This document shows, one piece after another, positions 46,792-55,706 of a stretch of 64,000 nt of DNA (position 1 is the stretch's first letter; each line of letters opens with the position of its first letter). The stretch is from assembly GCF_018613315.1 (NCBI RefSeq), contig NZ_JAGGQL010000051.1, forward strand, positions 24,591-88,590, written 5' to 3'. Origin of the DNA: Bacillus sp. ISL-37 (GTDB taxonomy: Bacteria; Bacillota; Bacilli; Bacillales; Cytobacillaceae). Position numbers and translations under genes: made by a program. The notes beneath the pieces were generated by a model. That model was not told the origin of the DNA. It saw only the letters and a program-made list of their open reading frames with translations, and searched no databases.

Positions 46792-46968
46792 TGAATATCC
46801 AACCCTTTTCTATTAAAAATAACTTCTGTGAATTAGTAATGTATGTACTATACTTATTGTATCAAACTTAATGTTCATCTGGTATTTTTACATTATATAC
46901 ATGATTAGTAAAACCGGTAATTGGGGTAATGAGAAGGGGAAGTTATTTGAAATGACGGAGGGGCTATT

Positions 46969-48198
46969 TTGGCTAATAATACTCAGGTTAAACATAAATC
47001 CAATAATCAGTCTGGTTCAAAAAACAAGAAGAATCATCAGACTGGTAACAATAAAAGAAAGTCATATATGAGAACCAATCCTAAGCCGCAGGAGATTGAG
47101 GAAAACAGATTGAAGCGGGTTGATGAAAATAACCCAAAGCATGATGGCAATAAAGGAACTGGATACGGAAAGCCATCCAATCCATCAAAAAAAGAAAAAG
47201 GTAATTCTCATTCCCATAACGCACAGACCGGCAATGGTAACTCATCTTACAATCAATCCAAGAATGGTAACGGGAATGACAAATCATCTTCCAACCAATC
47301 CAAAAATGGTAACGGGAATGAGAAATCATCTTCCAACCAATCCAAAAATGGTAACGGTAATGACAAACCATCTTCCAATCAACCCAAAAACGGCAACGGG
47401 AAAAATCGCAAGAATGAAGGCGGTAAGAATTCAACCAATCAAAATCCTGATTCAGGCGCTAAAACTTCAGAAGACCACGAGGTAAAGCATAAGGAGCAGT
47501 CCGGAAAGTTTGAGACAGCTTTTAACAGGATTCATAAAGCGCTGAAGGAAATGGTGAAGGGGACGGACAGCGATGCGTTTGTCGAGCTGCTGTACTCTGG
47601 CTATAAAAACCATTCATTGGTGCGCAAATATAAAAGTGAGCTGCACCAGTTTGCGAAGCTTCGGAATGCGATTGTCCATGAGCGTGTTAATGCGGATTAT
47701 TATATTGCTGAGCCTCACATTGAGGTGGTCGAACGGATTGAGGAGATATGCAAGGAGTTTGAGAAGCCGCAGACGGCGTTATCGATTGCGACCAGCCCGG
47801 TGTTCTACTATTACGAGGATGCGTATCTCAAAGATGTTTTAAAGGTCATCAATAAGTTTGATTTTACAAGATTCCCTGTCTATGGCAAGGGTGATAAGTA
47901 TGTTGCCTTGCTGACTTCAACAGAAATCATCCAGTGGATGGCGAAGCATTTTTCCGACAGTGTGGTCCATTTTGAGGATGTCCGTGTCAAAGAGCTGTTA
48001 ACGAAAGGGAAAAATTACTTTGTGACCTTTGTTGATGAGGATGCGTCTCTGTATCATATTGAAGAATTGTTTGAACGCTACCATACAAGAGGCAAGAAAC
48101 TGCAGGCAGTCATCATCACGGAGACGGGGGACCGCCATGGAAAGCCGATCGGCGTCATCACGCCATGGGATCTGCTGGACAGCGATCCTGAAGATTGA
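46969..48198 (+). CDS. HEPN-like domain and CBS-pair protein with disordered NG-rich N-terminus
   Basis: 409 residues in three parts. Residues 1-175 are low-complexity (Asn, Gly, Lys, Ser) with tandem 14-residue units NGNDKSSSNQSKNG. Residues ~180-262 form an all-helical segment with LRNAIVHERV; RNAIVH (232-237) is the R-N-x3-H motif of HEPN domains. Residues ~268-405 are two CBS motifs (SIATSPVFYYYEDAYLKDVLKVI; FTRFPVYGKGDKYVALLTSTEII; VIITETGDRHGKPIGVITPWDLL) that usually bind adenine nucleotides. A nucleotide-gated RNA-binding or RNase role is possible. TTG start after GGAGGGG. Confidence 0.78.
   Translation: MANNTQVKHKSNNQSGSKNKKNHQTGNNKRKSYMRTNPKPQEIEENRLKRVDENNPKHDGNKGTGYGKPSNPSKKEKGNSHSHNAQTGNGNSSYNQSKNGNGNDKSSSNQSKNGNGNEKSSSNQSKNGNGNDKPSSNQPKNGNGKNRKNEGGKNSTNQNPDSGAKTSEDHEVKHKEQSGKFETAFNRIHKALKEMVKGTDSDAFVELLYSGYKNHSLVRKYKSELHQFAKLRNAIVHERVNADYYIAEPHIEVVERIEEICKEFEKPQTALSIATSPVFYYYEDAYLKDVLKVINKFDFTRFPVYGKGDKYVALLTSTEIIQWMAKHFSDSVVHFEDVRVKELLTKGKNYFVTFVDEDASLYHIEELFERYHTRGKKLQAVIITETGDRHGKPIGVITPWDLLDSDPED
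47269..47400 (+). repeat. 42-bp in-frame tandem repeat
   Basis: Units starting at 47269, 47311, 47353 and 47395 (last partial), each 42 bp = 14 codons, with a degenerate copy just upstream. Copy number could vary between strains and change linker length of the encoded protein. Confidence 0.85.
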
Positions 48199-48302
48199 CA
48201 TACAGGAACTTGAACAGTTTATTCACGAATAGTTCATTGACGATATCATGGATAAATTGATATACTGCAGCTATTAAAAAACTATTTTCAAAACCGAAAT
48301 AA

Positions 48303-48408
48303 CTCTTATCCAGAGCGGCGGAGGGACAGGCCCTTTGAAGCCCGGCAACCTTCATGTTCAGGAATGAAAAGGTGCTAAGTCCTGAAGATTGTAGACTGAA
48401 GATAAGAG
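48303..48408 (+). promoter_or_regulatory. SAM-I (S-box) riboswitch
   Basis: CTCTTATCCAGAGCGGCGGA opens the P1 helix; GGGACAGGCCC, TTTGAAGCCCGGCAACC and AAGGTGCTAAGTCCTG are the conserved core elements; GATAAGAG closes P1. A terminator hairpin follows. High SAM should stop transcription of the PLP enzyme gene. Confidence 0.95.
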
Positions 48409-48421
48409 AGGCTATGCGGAC

Positions 48422-48453
48422 AAAAACCTCTCCTGATGTGGAGAGGTTTTTTA
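48422..48453 (+). terminator. Riboswitch-controlled terminator
   Basis: AAAACCTCTC, eight-base loop, GAGAGGTTTT and further T. Expression platform of the S-box. Confidence 0.9.
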
Positions 48454-48487
48454 CTTTATACCACTAATCCTAAAAGCAGGTGACAAA

Positions 48488-49642
48488 ATGGATAAAAAGT
48501 TTGAAACAGAAGTACTTCATTCAATACATACGGAGCAAAGGGGAATTAAAAGCAAGGCGACACCGATTTATCAGACTTCAGCATTTACCTTTAATGATCT
48601 TGATGAGCTTGAGGGCTTCTATCAGGGAGAAGGAAACTATTTGTATTCAAGGGTAGGGAACCCGAATACGGATGAACTCGGTCAATCCGTAGCGGCACTT
48701 GAGCACGCAGAAGATGGGGTAGCGGCTTCCTCTGGTTTGGCTGCCATTTTAGCGGGCGTACTGGCAGTAGTGAAGAATGGCGATCATATCGTTGCAGCTG
48801 ACGATGTATATGGCGGGAGCTTCCATATGCTGAAAGCTGAGCTTGAACGCTTTGGAGTGGAGACGACATTTGTATCGTTTTCTGACCTGGGTAAAGTCGA
48901 ACAGGCAATCAAACACAATACGAAGCTTCTTTACACGGAGTCCATCACGAATCCGCTCCTTCGTGTTGAAAAGTTAGAGGAAGTTATCGCGCTGGCGAAA
49001 AAAAGAAACCTCACCGTTTTGGTGGATAATACATTCGCTACTCCGCTTTATGTCCGCCCGTTTTTACTAGGAGCCGACCTGGTCGTCCATAGCGCGACGA
49101 AATACATCGGCGGCCACAGTGATGTCACTTCAGGTGTCGTCGTTGGCAAAAAGGAACTGATTGCAGAAGCGCGGGCTAGAATCGTGAATCTGGGTGCGAA
49201 CCTTAGTCCATTTGAAGCGTGGCTTACTTGCAGGGGGTTGAAGACGCTCGCCTTAAGAATAAAGGCACAATCGCAGAATGCAAGGCTGCTGGCTGACAGT
49301 CTAAGTGAAAATAAGAATGTCTCAAAAGTATATTACCCATTTGCTGAAGGTGAAAAAGGCTTTGGTGCGATCGTGACGATTGAACTGGCAGAACACGTGG
49401 ATACGGACCAATTTTTCAAGTCACTCGGATGGATAAAAATCGTGCCGACACTTGCGGGAGTGGAAACGACTGTTTCCCATCCGCTGAAAACCTCCCATCG
49501 TGCACTGCCGCCAGAGACTCAGGCTGAGCTTGGCATAACGTATCGTTTAGTCAGGGTTTCTGTTGGAATCGAAAATGCCGATGACATTATCGAGCAATTT
49601 GAAGCTGCTTTGACAGCACAGGTAAATAATCCGAAGAAGTAA
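48488..49642 (+). CDS. Cys/Met metabolism PLP-dependent enzyme (cystathionine gamma-synthase / homoserine thiolyase type)
   Basis: 384 residues. Family motifs: SRVGNPNTDELGQSVAALEHAEDG (tyrosine-arginine cofactor contact), SSGLAAI, DDVYGG, VDNTFATPLYVRP and the PLP lysine in VVHSATKYIGGHSD; C-terminal RLVRVSVGIENADDII. It could act as cystathionine gamma-synthase, O-acetylhomoserine thiolyase or a beta/gamma-lyase; sequence alone does not settle which. Control by the S-box points to methionine biosynthesis. AGCAGGTGAC precedes the ATG. Confidence 0.9.
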   Translation: MDKKFETEVLHSIHTEQRGIKSKATPIYQTSAFTFNDLDELEGFYQGEGNYLYSRVGNPNTDELGQSVAALEHAEDGVAASSGLAAILAGVLAVVKNGDHIVAADDVYGGSFHMLKAELERFGVETTFVSFSDLGKVEQAIKHNTKLLYTESITNPLLRVEKLEEVIALAKKRNLTVLVDNTFATPLYVRPFLLGADLVVHSATKYIGGHSDVTSGVVVGKKELIAEARARIVNLGANLSPFEAWLTCRGLKTLALRIKAQSQNARLLADSLSENKNVSKVYYPFAEGEKGFGAIVTIELAEHVDTDQFFKSLGWIKIVPTLAGVETTVSHPLKTSHRALPPETQAELGITYRLVRVSVGIENADDIIEQFEAALTAQVNNPKK

Positions 49643-49722
49643 TACCTAGTGCTCCGCATGTATTGTAAGTTTGAAAAGAATGTCTCCGTTAATCACAAAA
49701 ACGAGTAATCGTTCGAAATAAG

Positions 49723-49747
49723 GTTTACACATCCTATATGCGGGTAT
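49723..49747 (+). promoter_or_regulatory. Sigma-B general stress promoter
   Basis: GTTTAC, 13-bp spacer, GGGTAT, matching the GTTTAA-N12-14-GGGWAW consensus, 38 bp before the stress-protein ATG. Confidence 0.8.
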
Positions 49748-49784
49748 TTTTAAAAGGACTACTCGTCTAAAGGAGGCTTTTATT

Positions 49785-50360
49785 ATGTTTGAACATGAAA
49801 AACATCTTGTTGGAGTATATGATAATGAGCAAGACGCAATCCAGGCTGTTGAGGACCTGAAAAGACAGGGATACGCAACCGATGATATTTCTGTTATCAG
49901 TAAGAACGAAGATGAGGTTCACGATGTCAACGAAGCTACCGGTACAAAGACTGAGGAAGGTCTTGCTGCAGGTGCGGCAACAGGCGGCGTATTAGGTGGC
50001 CTTACTGGATTATTGGCAGGCATCGGAGCGCTAGCAATTCCTGGAATAGGACCAATCGTCGCTGCAGGACCAATCGCTGCGACACTTACTGGCGCGGCAG
50101 TAGGCGCAGGTGCTGGCGGTTTAGCTGGAGCACTGATCGGAATGGGTATTCCGGAAGATGAAGCTGAACGCTACGAAGGCTATGTAAAAGAGGGCAAGAT
50201 TCTAGTTGTTGTCGAGCGCGACGAAAACAGAGTTGGCCTGAATAATGATGCCACAACTGTTGATGCCTTAGATGGAACAAGGGCTCGCAATCCAGTTGAT
50301 GCACCGCTTACTTCGGACAACCCTGCCAACACTCGTTTTGATAACACACGGGACTTTTAA
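49785..50360 (+). CDS. General stress protein, YflT domain with glycine-zipper
   Basis: 191 residues. The N-terminal YflT/GS17M domain (about 5-60) reads HLVGVYDNEQDAIQAVEDLKRQGYATDDISVISKN. The middle is a glycine-zipper membrane-like segment (GAATGGVLGGLTGLLAGIGALAIPGIGPIVAAGP), then GMGIPEDEAERYEGYVKEGKILVVVE. Proteins of this kind are sigma-B-induced in Bacillus; the promoter seen upstream supports that. AAAGGAGG ribosome site. Biochemical role unknown. Confidence 0.92.
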   Translation: MFEHEKHLVGVYDNEQDAIQAVEDLKRQGYATDDISVISKNEDEVHDVNEATGTKTEEGLAAGAATGGVLGGLTGLLAGIGALAIPGIGPIVAAGPIAATLTGAAVGAGAGGLAGALIGMGIPEDEAERYEGYVKEGKILVVVERDENRVGLNNDATTVDALDGTRARNPVDAPLTSDNPANTRFDNTRDF

Positions 50361-50375
50361 TAACCATGTCATATA

Positions 50376-50406
50376 AAAAGGCTGCCAGTAAAATCTGGCG
50401 GCCTTT
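50376..50406 (+). terminator. Intrinsic terminator after YflT-type gene
   Basis: AAAAGGCTGCCAG, TAAAAT loop, CTGGCGGCCTTTT. Confidence 0.85.
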
Positions 50407-50470
50407 TGGCATTTAATGAAGAATCCTATCATCATACATCAATATACAGCCGGAAAAGGCATTCACCTAT

Positions 50471-50497
50471 ACAGTGAAAAACATCTTGCATAGTTTA
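50471..50497 (+). promoter_or_regulatory. Possible sigma-K promoter
   Basis: AC, 16-base spacer, CATAGTTTA (CATAnnnTA), in the gap before the Cys-rich gene. Short consensus, so only suggestive. Confidence 0.35.
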
Positions 50498-50543
50498 GTA
50501 ATGAGGAGATTTTGTCCTTATTCTACTATAAAGGATGAGAGGC

Positions 50544-51629
50544 ATGAATTTTAAAGGCAAGAAACAAAAGCAAGCAATTGGCGGCAGTCACTGCCCGCCT
50601 GATCCGCAGCCAGTCGATTGTACAGCTCCTTCTTCATATACTGTGTTGGATTCGATGGCAAATCCATTGTATGTGGTAACGTTCTTGGGAGTGGTTCCTG
50701 TTACAGACGGGTTTCGATGGGATTACCAAATTACCAATATCAATGCCCGGAATGCACTGAGCAACTGGGTATTGGAACTTGAAGGATGTTTCAGTGATTT
50801 TGAATGTTTTGTAGGGGATATCTTTCCGGCTGATGAAATGAATATTCCTGTTCCAACGACACCTGGAGACTGTTTGTTCCCTTCTTCAAACCCAAATTTC
50901 CCTTGTCCAATCACTGACCCATGCACGACTGTAGTAGGGCTTAAATTTGATAATTTGAATCCACAGGGTGAGCCAGAACTGGAGCCAGGGACAACACAAA
51001 GATTTTCGTTCATAATCCCTGAGAATCTCCCGGCAGAAGTAGCGTGTTTTCAGTTGAAGTTTGGAACCATGTCCCGCTGCGGAGAAATATGTGCACCGGC
51101 ATGTATTTGCGATAATCCTTGCATTTGCGAAGAAGATAATAATTTTACCTGCGATGTCATGTTCCCAGATTGCTTCACACTTGGAGGCACGGAGGAAGAT
51201 GTGAGAGTCGCCTATTGTATTGGTGACGTCAGCGAATGTGTAGAGGATGGAACATGCGAGGTGCTGGAGACGATTAATGTTTGCAATACCAACTTGCAAT
51301 GTTGTGTTCCTGTACAGCGCTGGAGGCAGGAATTTGACTTCCAGGTCATCTTCAATGTCCCGATGCTTCCATTGCTGGGTTCAGGTGCCTGTGTAGAGGA
51401 ACCAATTTTTGCGTGTTGCCAGGATGAGGGAACGGCGATTCAAAACTGCTTCACCTGTATAGGCGATACTTCTGTAGAGCCACCTTGTGTTGAACCAGAT
51501 TGTGAAAATACAGAAATCATTGTTACGGGTCTTACGCCAATCGAAGATCTCTCCGGAACGATTATCGGTGTTACAATTGAATATTCCTTTGCCACCCCGC
51601 CATGTGCCAATGAAGTGATCGATGGCTAA
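50544..51629 (+). CDS. Cysteine-rich protein, putative spore coat/exosporium component
   Basis: About 361 residues with roughly 35 Cys, mostly in spaced CxC and CC patterns (CGEICAPACICDNPCICEED, CNTNLQCCVPVQRW, CFTCIGD). No signal peptide and no membrane segment, which fits a mother-cell-made spore surface protein crosslinked by disulfides. Two beta-rich regions share the form FRWDYQITN / WRQEFDFQVIF, suggesting an internal duplication. The ATG at 50544 follows AAAGGA by eight bases; the ATG at 50535 overlaps that site. I do not recognise a named family. Confidence 0.6.
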   Translation: MNFKGKKQKQAIGGSHCPPDPQPVDCTAPSSYTVLDSMANPLYVVTFLGVVPVTDGFRWDYQITNINARNALSNWVLELEGCFSDFECFVGDIFPADEMNIPVPTTPGDCLFPSSNPNFPCPITDPCTTVVGLKFDNLNPQGEPELEPGTTQRFSFIIPENLPAEVACFQLKFGTMSRCGEICAPACICDNPCICEEDNNFTCDVMFPDCFTLGGTEEDVRVAYCIGDVSECVEDGTCEVLETINVCNTNLQCCVPVQRWRQEFDFQVIFNVPMLPLLGSGACVEEPIFACCQDEGTAIQNCFTCIGDTSVEPPCVEPDCENTEIIVTGLTPIEDLSGTIIGVTIEYSFATPPCANEVIDG

Positions 51630-51645
51630 GGAACGAATGTAAAAA

Positions 51646-51678
51646 AGCTGGCTGCAAGATAGAAACTTGCAGCCAGCT
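51646..51678. terminator. Bidirectional terminator
   Basis: AGCTGGCTGCAAG, seven-base loop, CTTGCAGCCAGCT, between the Cys-rich gene and the converging small gene. Confidence 0.85.
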
Positions 51679-51682
51679 TCTT

Positions 51683-51826
51683 CTATTCTTCTTTCCTTGA
51701 ATCCAATAAATCAATCCGGCTTGCATCCTTAAGGTTAAAAGCCGTTGAGATAAAATACAACAAAATGCCGCCAACTAAACCGAGACAAATGACAAAACCG
51801 ATGGTCATCACCCAAAGATAGCCCAT
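51683..51826 (-). CDS. Small single-pass membrane protein (47 residues)
   Basis: On the minus strand GGGAGG is followed by an ATG encoding MGYLWVMTIGFVICLGLVGG and further hydrophobic residues, then a polar tail ending LLDSRKEE. One transmembrane helix, cytoplasmic C-terminus. The gene ends right at the shared terminator. No family recognised. Confidence 0.65.
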   Translation of the reverse strand: MGYLWVMTIGFVICLGLVGGILLYFISTAFNLKDASRIDLLDSRKEE

Positions 51827-51946
51827 AATTCGCATTCCTCCCTTGATAAAACTATATGCACCGTATTCGTGATGTTTTCACGCAAAAAATAATAAAGTAT
51901 ATTTTCTTGAATTAATCTCATCCTATCAGTTGAGGAGGAGTGTATT

Positions 51947-52555
51947 GTGTTCAAGAAAATAATCTTAGCCCTATTATTAATCGTAATGGCAATCCCGACA
52001 GTTTCGTTTGCCCAACAGGTCCATACGGTTCGTCCGGGAGACTCCTTATGGAAAATTTCTGTTAAATATCAGGTCGGACTTTCAGAGATTATCGCCGCCA
52101 ACCCGCAATTTAAAAACCCTAACTTGATCTATCCTGGCCAGAGAGTCAATATCCCAACTCTTAGTGCGACAAAAAGTATCGAAAGTCAGGTAATCCAGCT
52201 GACAAATCAGGAGCGCGCTAAAAATGGACTGAAGCCACTTGCTGCTGACTGGCAGCTTTCTAGGGTAGCGAGATATAAGTCTGCAGATATGAGAGACAAG
52301 AATTACTTCTCACATACCAGTCCTACATACGGCAGTCCTTTCACGATGATGAAGAACTTCGGAATCAACTACCGAAGTGCAGCAGAAAATATCGCAGCCG
52401 GCCAAAGAACTCCAAATGAAGTAGTCCAATCCTGGATGAACAGTCCAGGCCACCGCAAGAACATCCTTAGCCCAACATACACACACATTGGTGTCGGGCA
52501 CGTAACCGGCGGCAATTATGGTCACTATTGGACGCAAATGTTTATCGCAAAATAA
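51947..52555 (+). CDS. Secreted LysM and CAP/SCP-domain protein (YkwD-like)
   Basis: 202 residues: signal peptide (KKIILALLLIVMAIPTVSFA), LysM domain at about 25-68 (HTVRPGDSLWKISVKYQVG...NLIYPGQRVNIP) for peptidoglycan or chitin binding, and a CAP domain (VIQLTNQERAKNGLKPLAAD, HTSPTYGSPF, AAENIAAGQRTPNEVV, WMNSPGHRKNIL) with the conserved His and Glu residues. Similar proteins (SafA-like, YkwD) act at the cell wall or spore coat. GTG start after GAGGAGG. Confidence 0.92.
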   Translation: MFKKIILALLLIVMAIPTVSFAQQVHTVRPGDSLWKISVKYQVGLSEIIAANPQFKNPNLIYPGQRVNIPTLSATKSIESQVIQLTNQERAKNGLKPLAADWQLSRVARYKSADMRDKNYFSHTSPTYGSPFTMMKNFGINYRSAAENIAAGQRTPNEVVQSWMNSPGHRKNILSPTYTHIGVGHVTGGNYGHYWTQMFIAK

Positions 52556-52575
52556 ATAATATCCTGAATGGAAAT

Positions 52576-52607
52576 AACCCAGTGAAACAGCCACTGGGTT
52601 ATTTTTT
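52576..52607 (+). terminator. Intrinsic terminator after CAP gene
   Basis: AACCCAGTG, seven-base loop, CACTGGGTT, then T-run. Confidence 0.85.
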
Positions 52608-52778
52608 ATGTTGCAGGACTCGGAAAAAACGAATTCTAACTTCCTCCACTAACAGACACACCAACAGTCCTGTGCCTCACTAAGCCTCAGGTCCTACTCC
52701 AAAATCAAGCTCAGGCACGTTATTGAATTTTTGCGAGAAAGGTAAGATGTAATCATAAGAGATAAGGAGGAATTGAAC

Positions 52779-53123
52779 ATGAAAAAATTTGGTTTACTGG
52801 TTGCTGGTTTCATTGCTGCCATGGTGCTGATTTCAAACCTTGGCCCGCTCGTCGGACTTGGGGTCAGCTTGCTGGTGCTCTACTTCGTCGTCAAGCAATT
52901 TTTAAAAACAGACTCGACAGCTGCAAAAATCGGCTGGGGAATCGCAGGCTTCATCATCCTGTTGGCAACTGCTTCTAACGTACCAGCAATCCTGGGTATT
53001 GCAGCTGCTTATGTCCTGTACCTTGTATATAAAAACTGGGACAAAAAAGAAGAAGCAATCCGCCAAGAAAGCGATCCTTTCGTCAACTTCGAAAAGCAAT
53101 GGGCACAATTGAATAACAAATAA
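52779..53123 (+). CDS. liaI: LiaI-like membrane protein (lmo0954 family)
   Basis: 114 residues with three to four hydrophobic helices (FGLLVAGFIAAMVLISNLGPLVGLGVSLLVLYFVV; IGWGIAGFIILLATASNV; AYVLYLVYKNW) and a charged C-terminal tail. Position directly before a PspA-like gene and the rest of liaFSR supports the LiaI role: membrane anchor for LiaH under envelope stress. AAGGAGG eight bases before the ATG at 52779. Confidence 0.82.
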   Translation: MKKFGLLVAGFIAAMVLISNLGPLVGLGVSLLVLYFVVKQFLKTDSTAAKIGWGIAGFIILLATASNVPAILGIAAAYVLYLVYKNWDKKEEAIRQESDPFVNFEKQWAQLNNK

Positions 53124-53145
53124 AATCAAAAGGAGAGATAATAAA

Positions 53146-53790
53146 ATGGCAAATCTATTAACAAGAATCAAAAACACGGTAATGGCAGACTTACACGAGG
53201 CACTTGACCAGAAGGAAAAGAAAAATCCAATCGCATTGTTGAATCAATATCTCCGTGAATGTGAAACCGAAACAGAAAAGGTAAGAAAGCTGCTCGAGCG
53301 TCAGGGGCAATTGAAGGAACAGTTTGCTCGCGAGCATCATCAAGCGCTTGAAATGGCTGAAAAGCGGAAGTATCAAGCAGAGGTGGCAATGAGAGCTGGT
53401 GAAAATGATCTCCAGGAGTTTGCACAGCAAGAGCAGGCGCAGTATGAGGAGCGTGCAGCCAGATTGAAGGAAGCCATGGAAAATGGTATCAAACAGCAAC
53501 TTGAGCTCGAGCGGAAGTATGAAGAGATGAATCATAAGCTAAAAGATATGCACATCCGCCGCCTTGAATTGATGGGCCGTGAAAATGTAACGAGAGCTCA
53601 CCATAGAATGGATCAGGTGCTGGATAACGGTGCTTATTCTGATAAAGCCTATTCTAGGTTCACAGAAATGGAAACCTATCTCGACCAGCTGGAGGAGAAA
53701 GTGAACAGCACCTACAATCGCAATACCATCGACAGCAGGATTGCCCAGCTGGAAAAAGAGTTTAAAAATAAAGAATCGCATACTATTTAA
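53146..53790 (+). CDS. liaH: LiaH, PspA/IM30 phage-shock protein
   Basis: 214-residue coiled-coil protein of the PspA/IM30/ESCRT-III family: MANLLTRIKNTVMADLHEALDQKEKKNPIALLNQYL at the N-terminus and long amphipathic helices throughout, ending SRIAQLEKEF. In B. subtilis LiaH forms large oligomers that protect the membrane when cell-wall antibiotics such as bacitracin act. It lies 22 bp after liaI; a weak terminator behind it separates it from liaFSR. Confidence 0.92.
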   Translation: MANLLTRIKNTVMADLHEALDQKEKKNPIALLNQYLRECETETEKVRKLLERQGQLKEQFAREHHQALEMAEKRKYQAEVAMRAGENDLQEFAQQEQAQYEERAARLKEAMENGIKQQLELERKYEEMNHKLKDMHIRRLELMGRENVTRAHHRMDQVLDNGAYSDKAYSRFTEMETYLDQLEEKVNSTYNRNTIDSRIAQLEKEFKNKESHTI

Positions 53791-53815
53791 TAGGCAAAAC
53801 ATGGTATTCTATAGA

Positions 53816-53837
53816 GGCGCAGGCACCTGCGCCTTTT
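53816..53837 (+). terminator. Hairpin between liaH and liaF
   Basis: GGCGCAGG CAC CTGCGCC then TTTT. Fits the known layout where liaIH message is far more abundant than liaFSR. Confidence 0.7.
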
Positions 53838-53928
53838 GAGTATCACCTCGAAAGGACTTCATATTACCAATCCTCTATCATGTATATTCCATTTTAAAAA
53901 ATAAATCTAGAGGAAGGGAGGAGACGGC

Positions 53929-54663
53929 ATGTTGAACAACATGAAAAATGATTATATCAGCTGGATTGTGATTACTGGACTTATATTGCTTTTGCTCGAA
54001 GTTTCATTTTTTAACGAAGGATTGATTTTCTCCCTTCTTGCAAGCGGAGCGATGGTTTACTTTGGTCGCTCTTTAATGCCGAAGAAATCCGGGAAGCTGT
54101 TGTTTTGGGTAGGTTTGTTCTTTTTCCTGAGCAGTGTTTTCAGCATGATGACGTTCAGGTTTTTCTTATTGGCGGTGCTGATTTATCTTGCCTATCAATT
54201 TGCACAGTCGAAAAAGAAACCAGAAGTGATCACGCCAATTTTACAGGAGCCAGAAAGGGAAGTCAGAAAGGAGATGCTGATCGAAAAGCCTCCTCTTTTT
54301 AAAAATCGTTTGTTTGGCCATCAGGAAACGCCTTCACATGTTTATGAGTGGAACGATGTCAATATTCAGACTGGGATTGGCGACAGTGTGATTGATTTAA
54401 GCCTGACGGTGCTGCCAAAGGGAGAAACCGTCATTTTCATACGTAATATCATTGGTAATGTAAAAGTGTATGTGCCATATGATTTAGAAGTCACCCTCCG
54501 GCATTCGTCGGTAATTGGGTCTGCTGAAGTATTCGAGCATGAGGAAGGAAGAGTGCTGAACCAGAGTTTGTATGTACAGACACCAGGTTATGACGATGCT
54601 GAGCAAAAGGTTAAGATTTTTACCTCGATGCTTGTTGGTAATGTCGAGGTGAAACGCATATGA
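53929..54663 (+). CDS. liaF: LiaF, negative regulator of LiaRS
   Basis: 244 residues. Four N-terminal helices (WIVITGLILLLLEVSFFNEGLIFSLLASGAMVYF and following) and a C-terminal cell-wall-active-antibiotics-response domain (NDVNIQTGIGDSVIDLSLTVLPKGETVIFIRNIIGNVKVYVPYDLEV), typical of LiaF/VraT-like proteins that inhibit the partner kinase in the absence of stress. AGGGAGGAGA precedes the ATG. Overlaps liaS by four bases. No liaG gene is present. Confidence 0.92.
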   Translation: MLNNMKNDYISWIVITGLILLLLEVSFFNEGLIFSLLASGAMVYFGRSLMPKKSGKLLFWVGLFFFLSSVFSMMTFRFFLLAVLIYLAYQFAQSKKKPEVITPILQEPEREVRKEMLIEKPPLFKNRLFGHQETPSHVYEWNDVNIQTGIGDSVIDLSLTVLPKGETVIFIRNIIGNVKVYVPYDLEVTLRHSSVIGSAEVFEHEEGRVLNQSLYVQTPGYDDAEQKVKIFTSMLVGNVEVKRI

Positions 54664-55706
54664 CGACTGCGATGCGCCAAATCTTATGGGGATTGACCCT
54701 CGGGATTATTTTATTCATAGCGGTGACTTTGTCTTTTGTGCTTGTTTTTCCAGTAGCGAAGCTTTCTGATCTATGGAACCGTGAGCTGATGGATATTCCT
54801 TTTATCATTTTCACATTCAGCATTAGTGTCGTGTTAGGCATTGCCTTTGGAATGGCATCAGGGACATACTGGCGAAAGCAATTCGGGACGGTCGACAACT
54901 GGCTGTTTCAGCTGGAGGAAGGTCAGGAGCCAGAGATTGACCAGAATCAGGCATACGCGGAAATTTCATCAATTTCCAAAAGAGTCAGCAAGCTTCATAA
55001 GCAAATCTCTGAAAAAGCGATGCTGTCACAGAGGCTGGCGACTGAAAAAGCGGAGGAGCAAGAGTCGCGGATTCAGGAAATCATTTCGCAGGAGCGAAAC
55101 AGGCTGGCGCGCGAACTGCATGACTCGGTCAGCCAGCAGCTTTTTGCGGCATCAATGCTGATGTCAGCGATCAATGAAACAAAGGGGCCTTCCGAGGAAC
55201 GAGAAGCGAAGCAGCTGAAGATGGTCGAGGAAATGATCCACCAATCGCAGCTTGAAATGAGGGCGCTCCTATTGCACCTGCGGCCAGTTGCTTTGAAAGG
55301 GAAAAGCTTGCAGGAAGGAATCGAGGAACTATTAATCGAATTAAGACAGAAAGTCACCATGAATATCAAATGGAAGGTAGAGCCGTTTCCATTGGATAAG
55401 GGAGTCGAGGACCATCTATTCCGCATCCTACAGGAGTCTGTTTCAAATACGCTTCGCCATGGTAAGGCAGAAGAACTCGAAGTATTATTGATCAAGCGCG
55501 ATGATAAAGTGATCATGCGTGTTGTCGATGATGGTGTTGGTTTTAACGTAGAAGAAGCAAAAGCAGGATCATATGGCCTCCAGAATATGCATGAACGTGC
55601 CGGGGAAATCGGCGGGACATTGAAGATTGTCAGTGTTCAAAATAAAGGGACCAGGCTTGAGGTTAAGGTTCCAATTTTAATGGTGGCGGGTGAGAAGAAT
55701 GATTAA
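54660..55706 (+). CDS. liaS: LiaS sensor histidine kinase
   Basis: 348 residues, NarL-type (HisKA_3) intramembrane-sensing kinase. Two N-terminal helices with a short external loop, a HAMP/coiled-coil linker, phospho-acceptor His in [23 protein letters not shown] and an HATPase with [17 protein letters not shown] and [17 protein letters not shown]. Senses cell-envelope damage with LiaF. Overlaps liaF (ATGA) and liaR. Confidence 0.94.
   Translation: MTTAMRQILWGLTLGIILFIAVTLSFVLVFPVAKLSDLWNRELMDIPFIIFTFSISVVLGIAFGMASGTYWRKQFGTVDNWLFQLEEGQEPEIDQNQAYAEISSISKRVSKLHKQISEKAMLSQRLATEKAEEQESRIQEIISQERNRLARELHDSVSQQLFAASMLMSAINETKGPSEEREAKQLKMVEEMIHQSQLEMRALLLHLRPVALKGKSLQEGIEELLIELRQKVTMNIKWKVEPFPLDKGVEDHLFRILQESVSNTLRHGKAEELEVLLIKRDDKVIMRVVDDGVGFNVEEAKAGSYGLQNMHERAGEIGGTLKIVSVQNKGTRLEVKVPILMVAGEKND

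Noticed and set aside
47081..47434. Minus-strand repeat-rich ORF
   Set aside because: It is the mirror of the low-complexity coding repeat of the HEPN-CBS gene and lacks a start context.
51571..51774. 67-codon minus-strand ORF
   Set aside because: It runs through the terminator and the Cys-rich gene; the 47-codon frame at 51683-51826 has the ribosome site and membrane profile instead.
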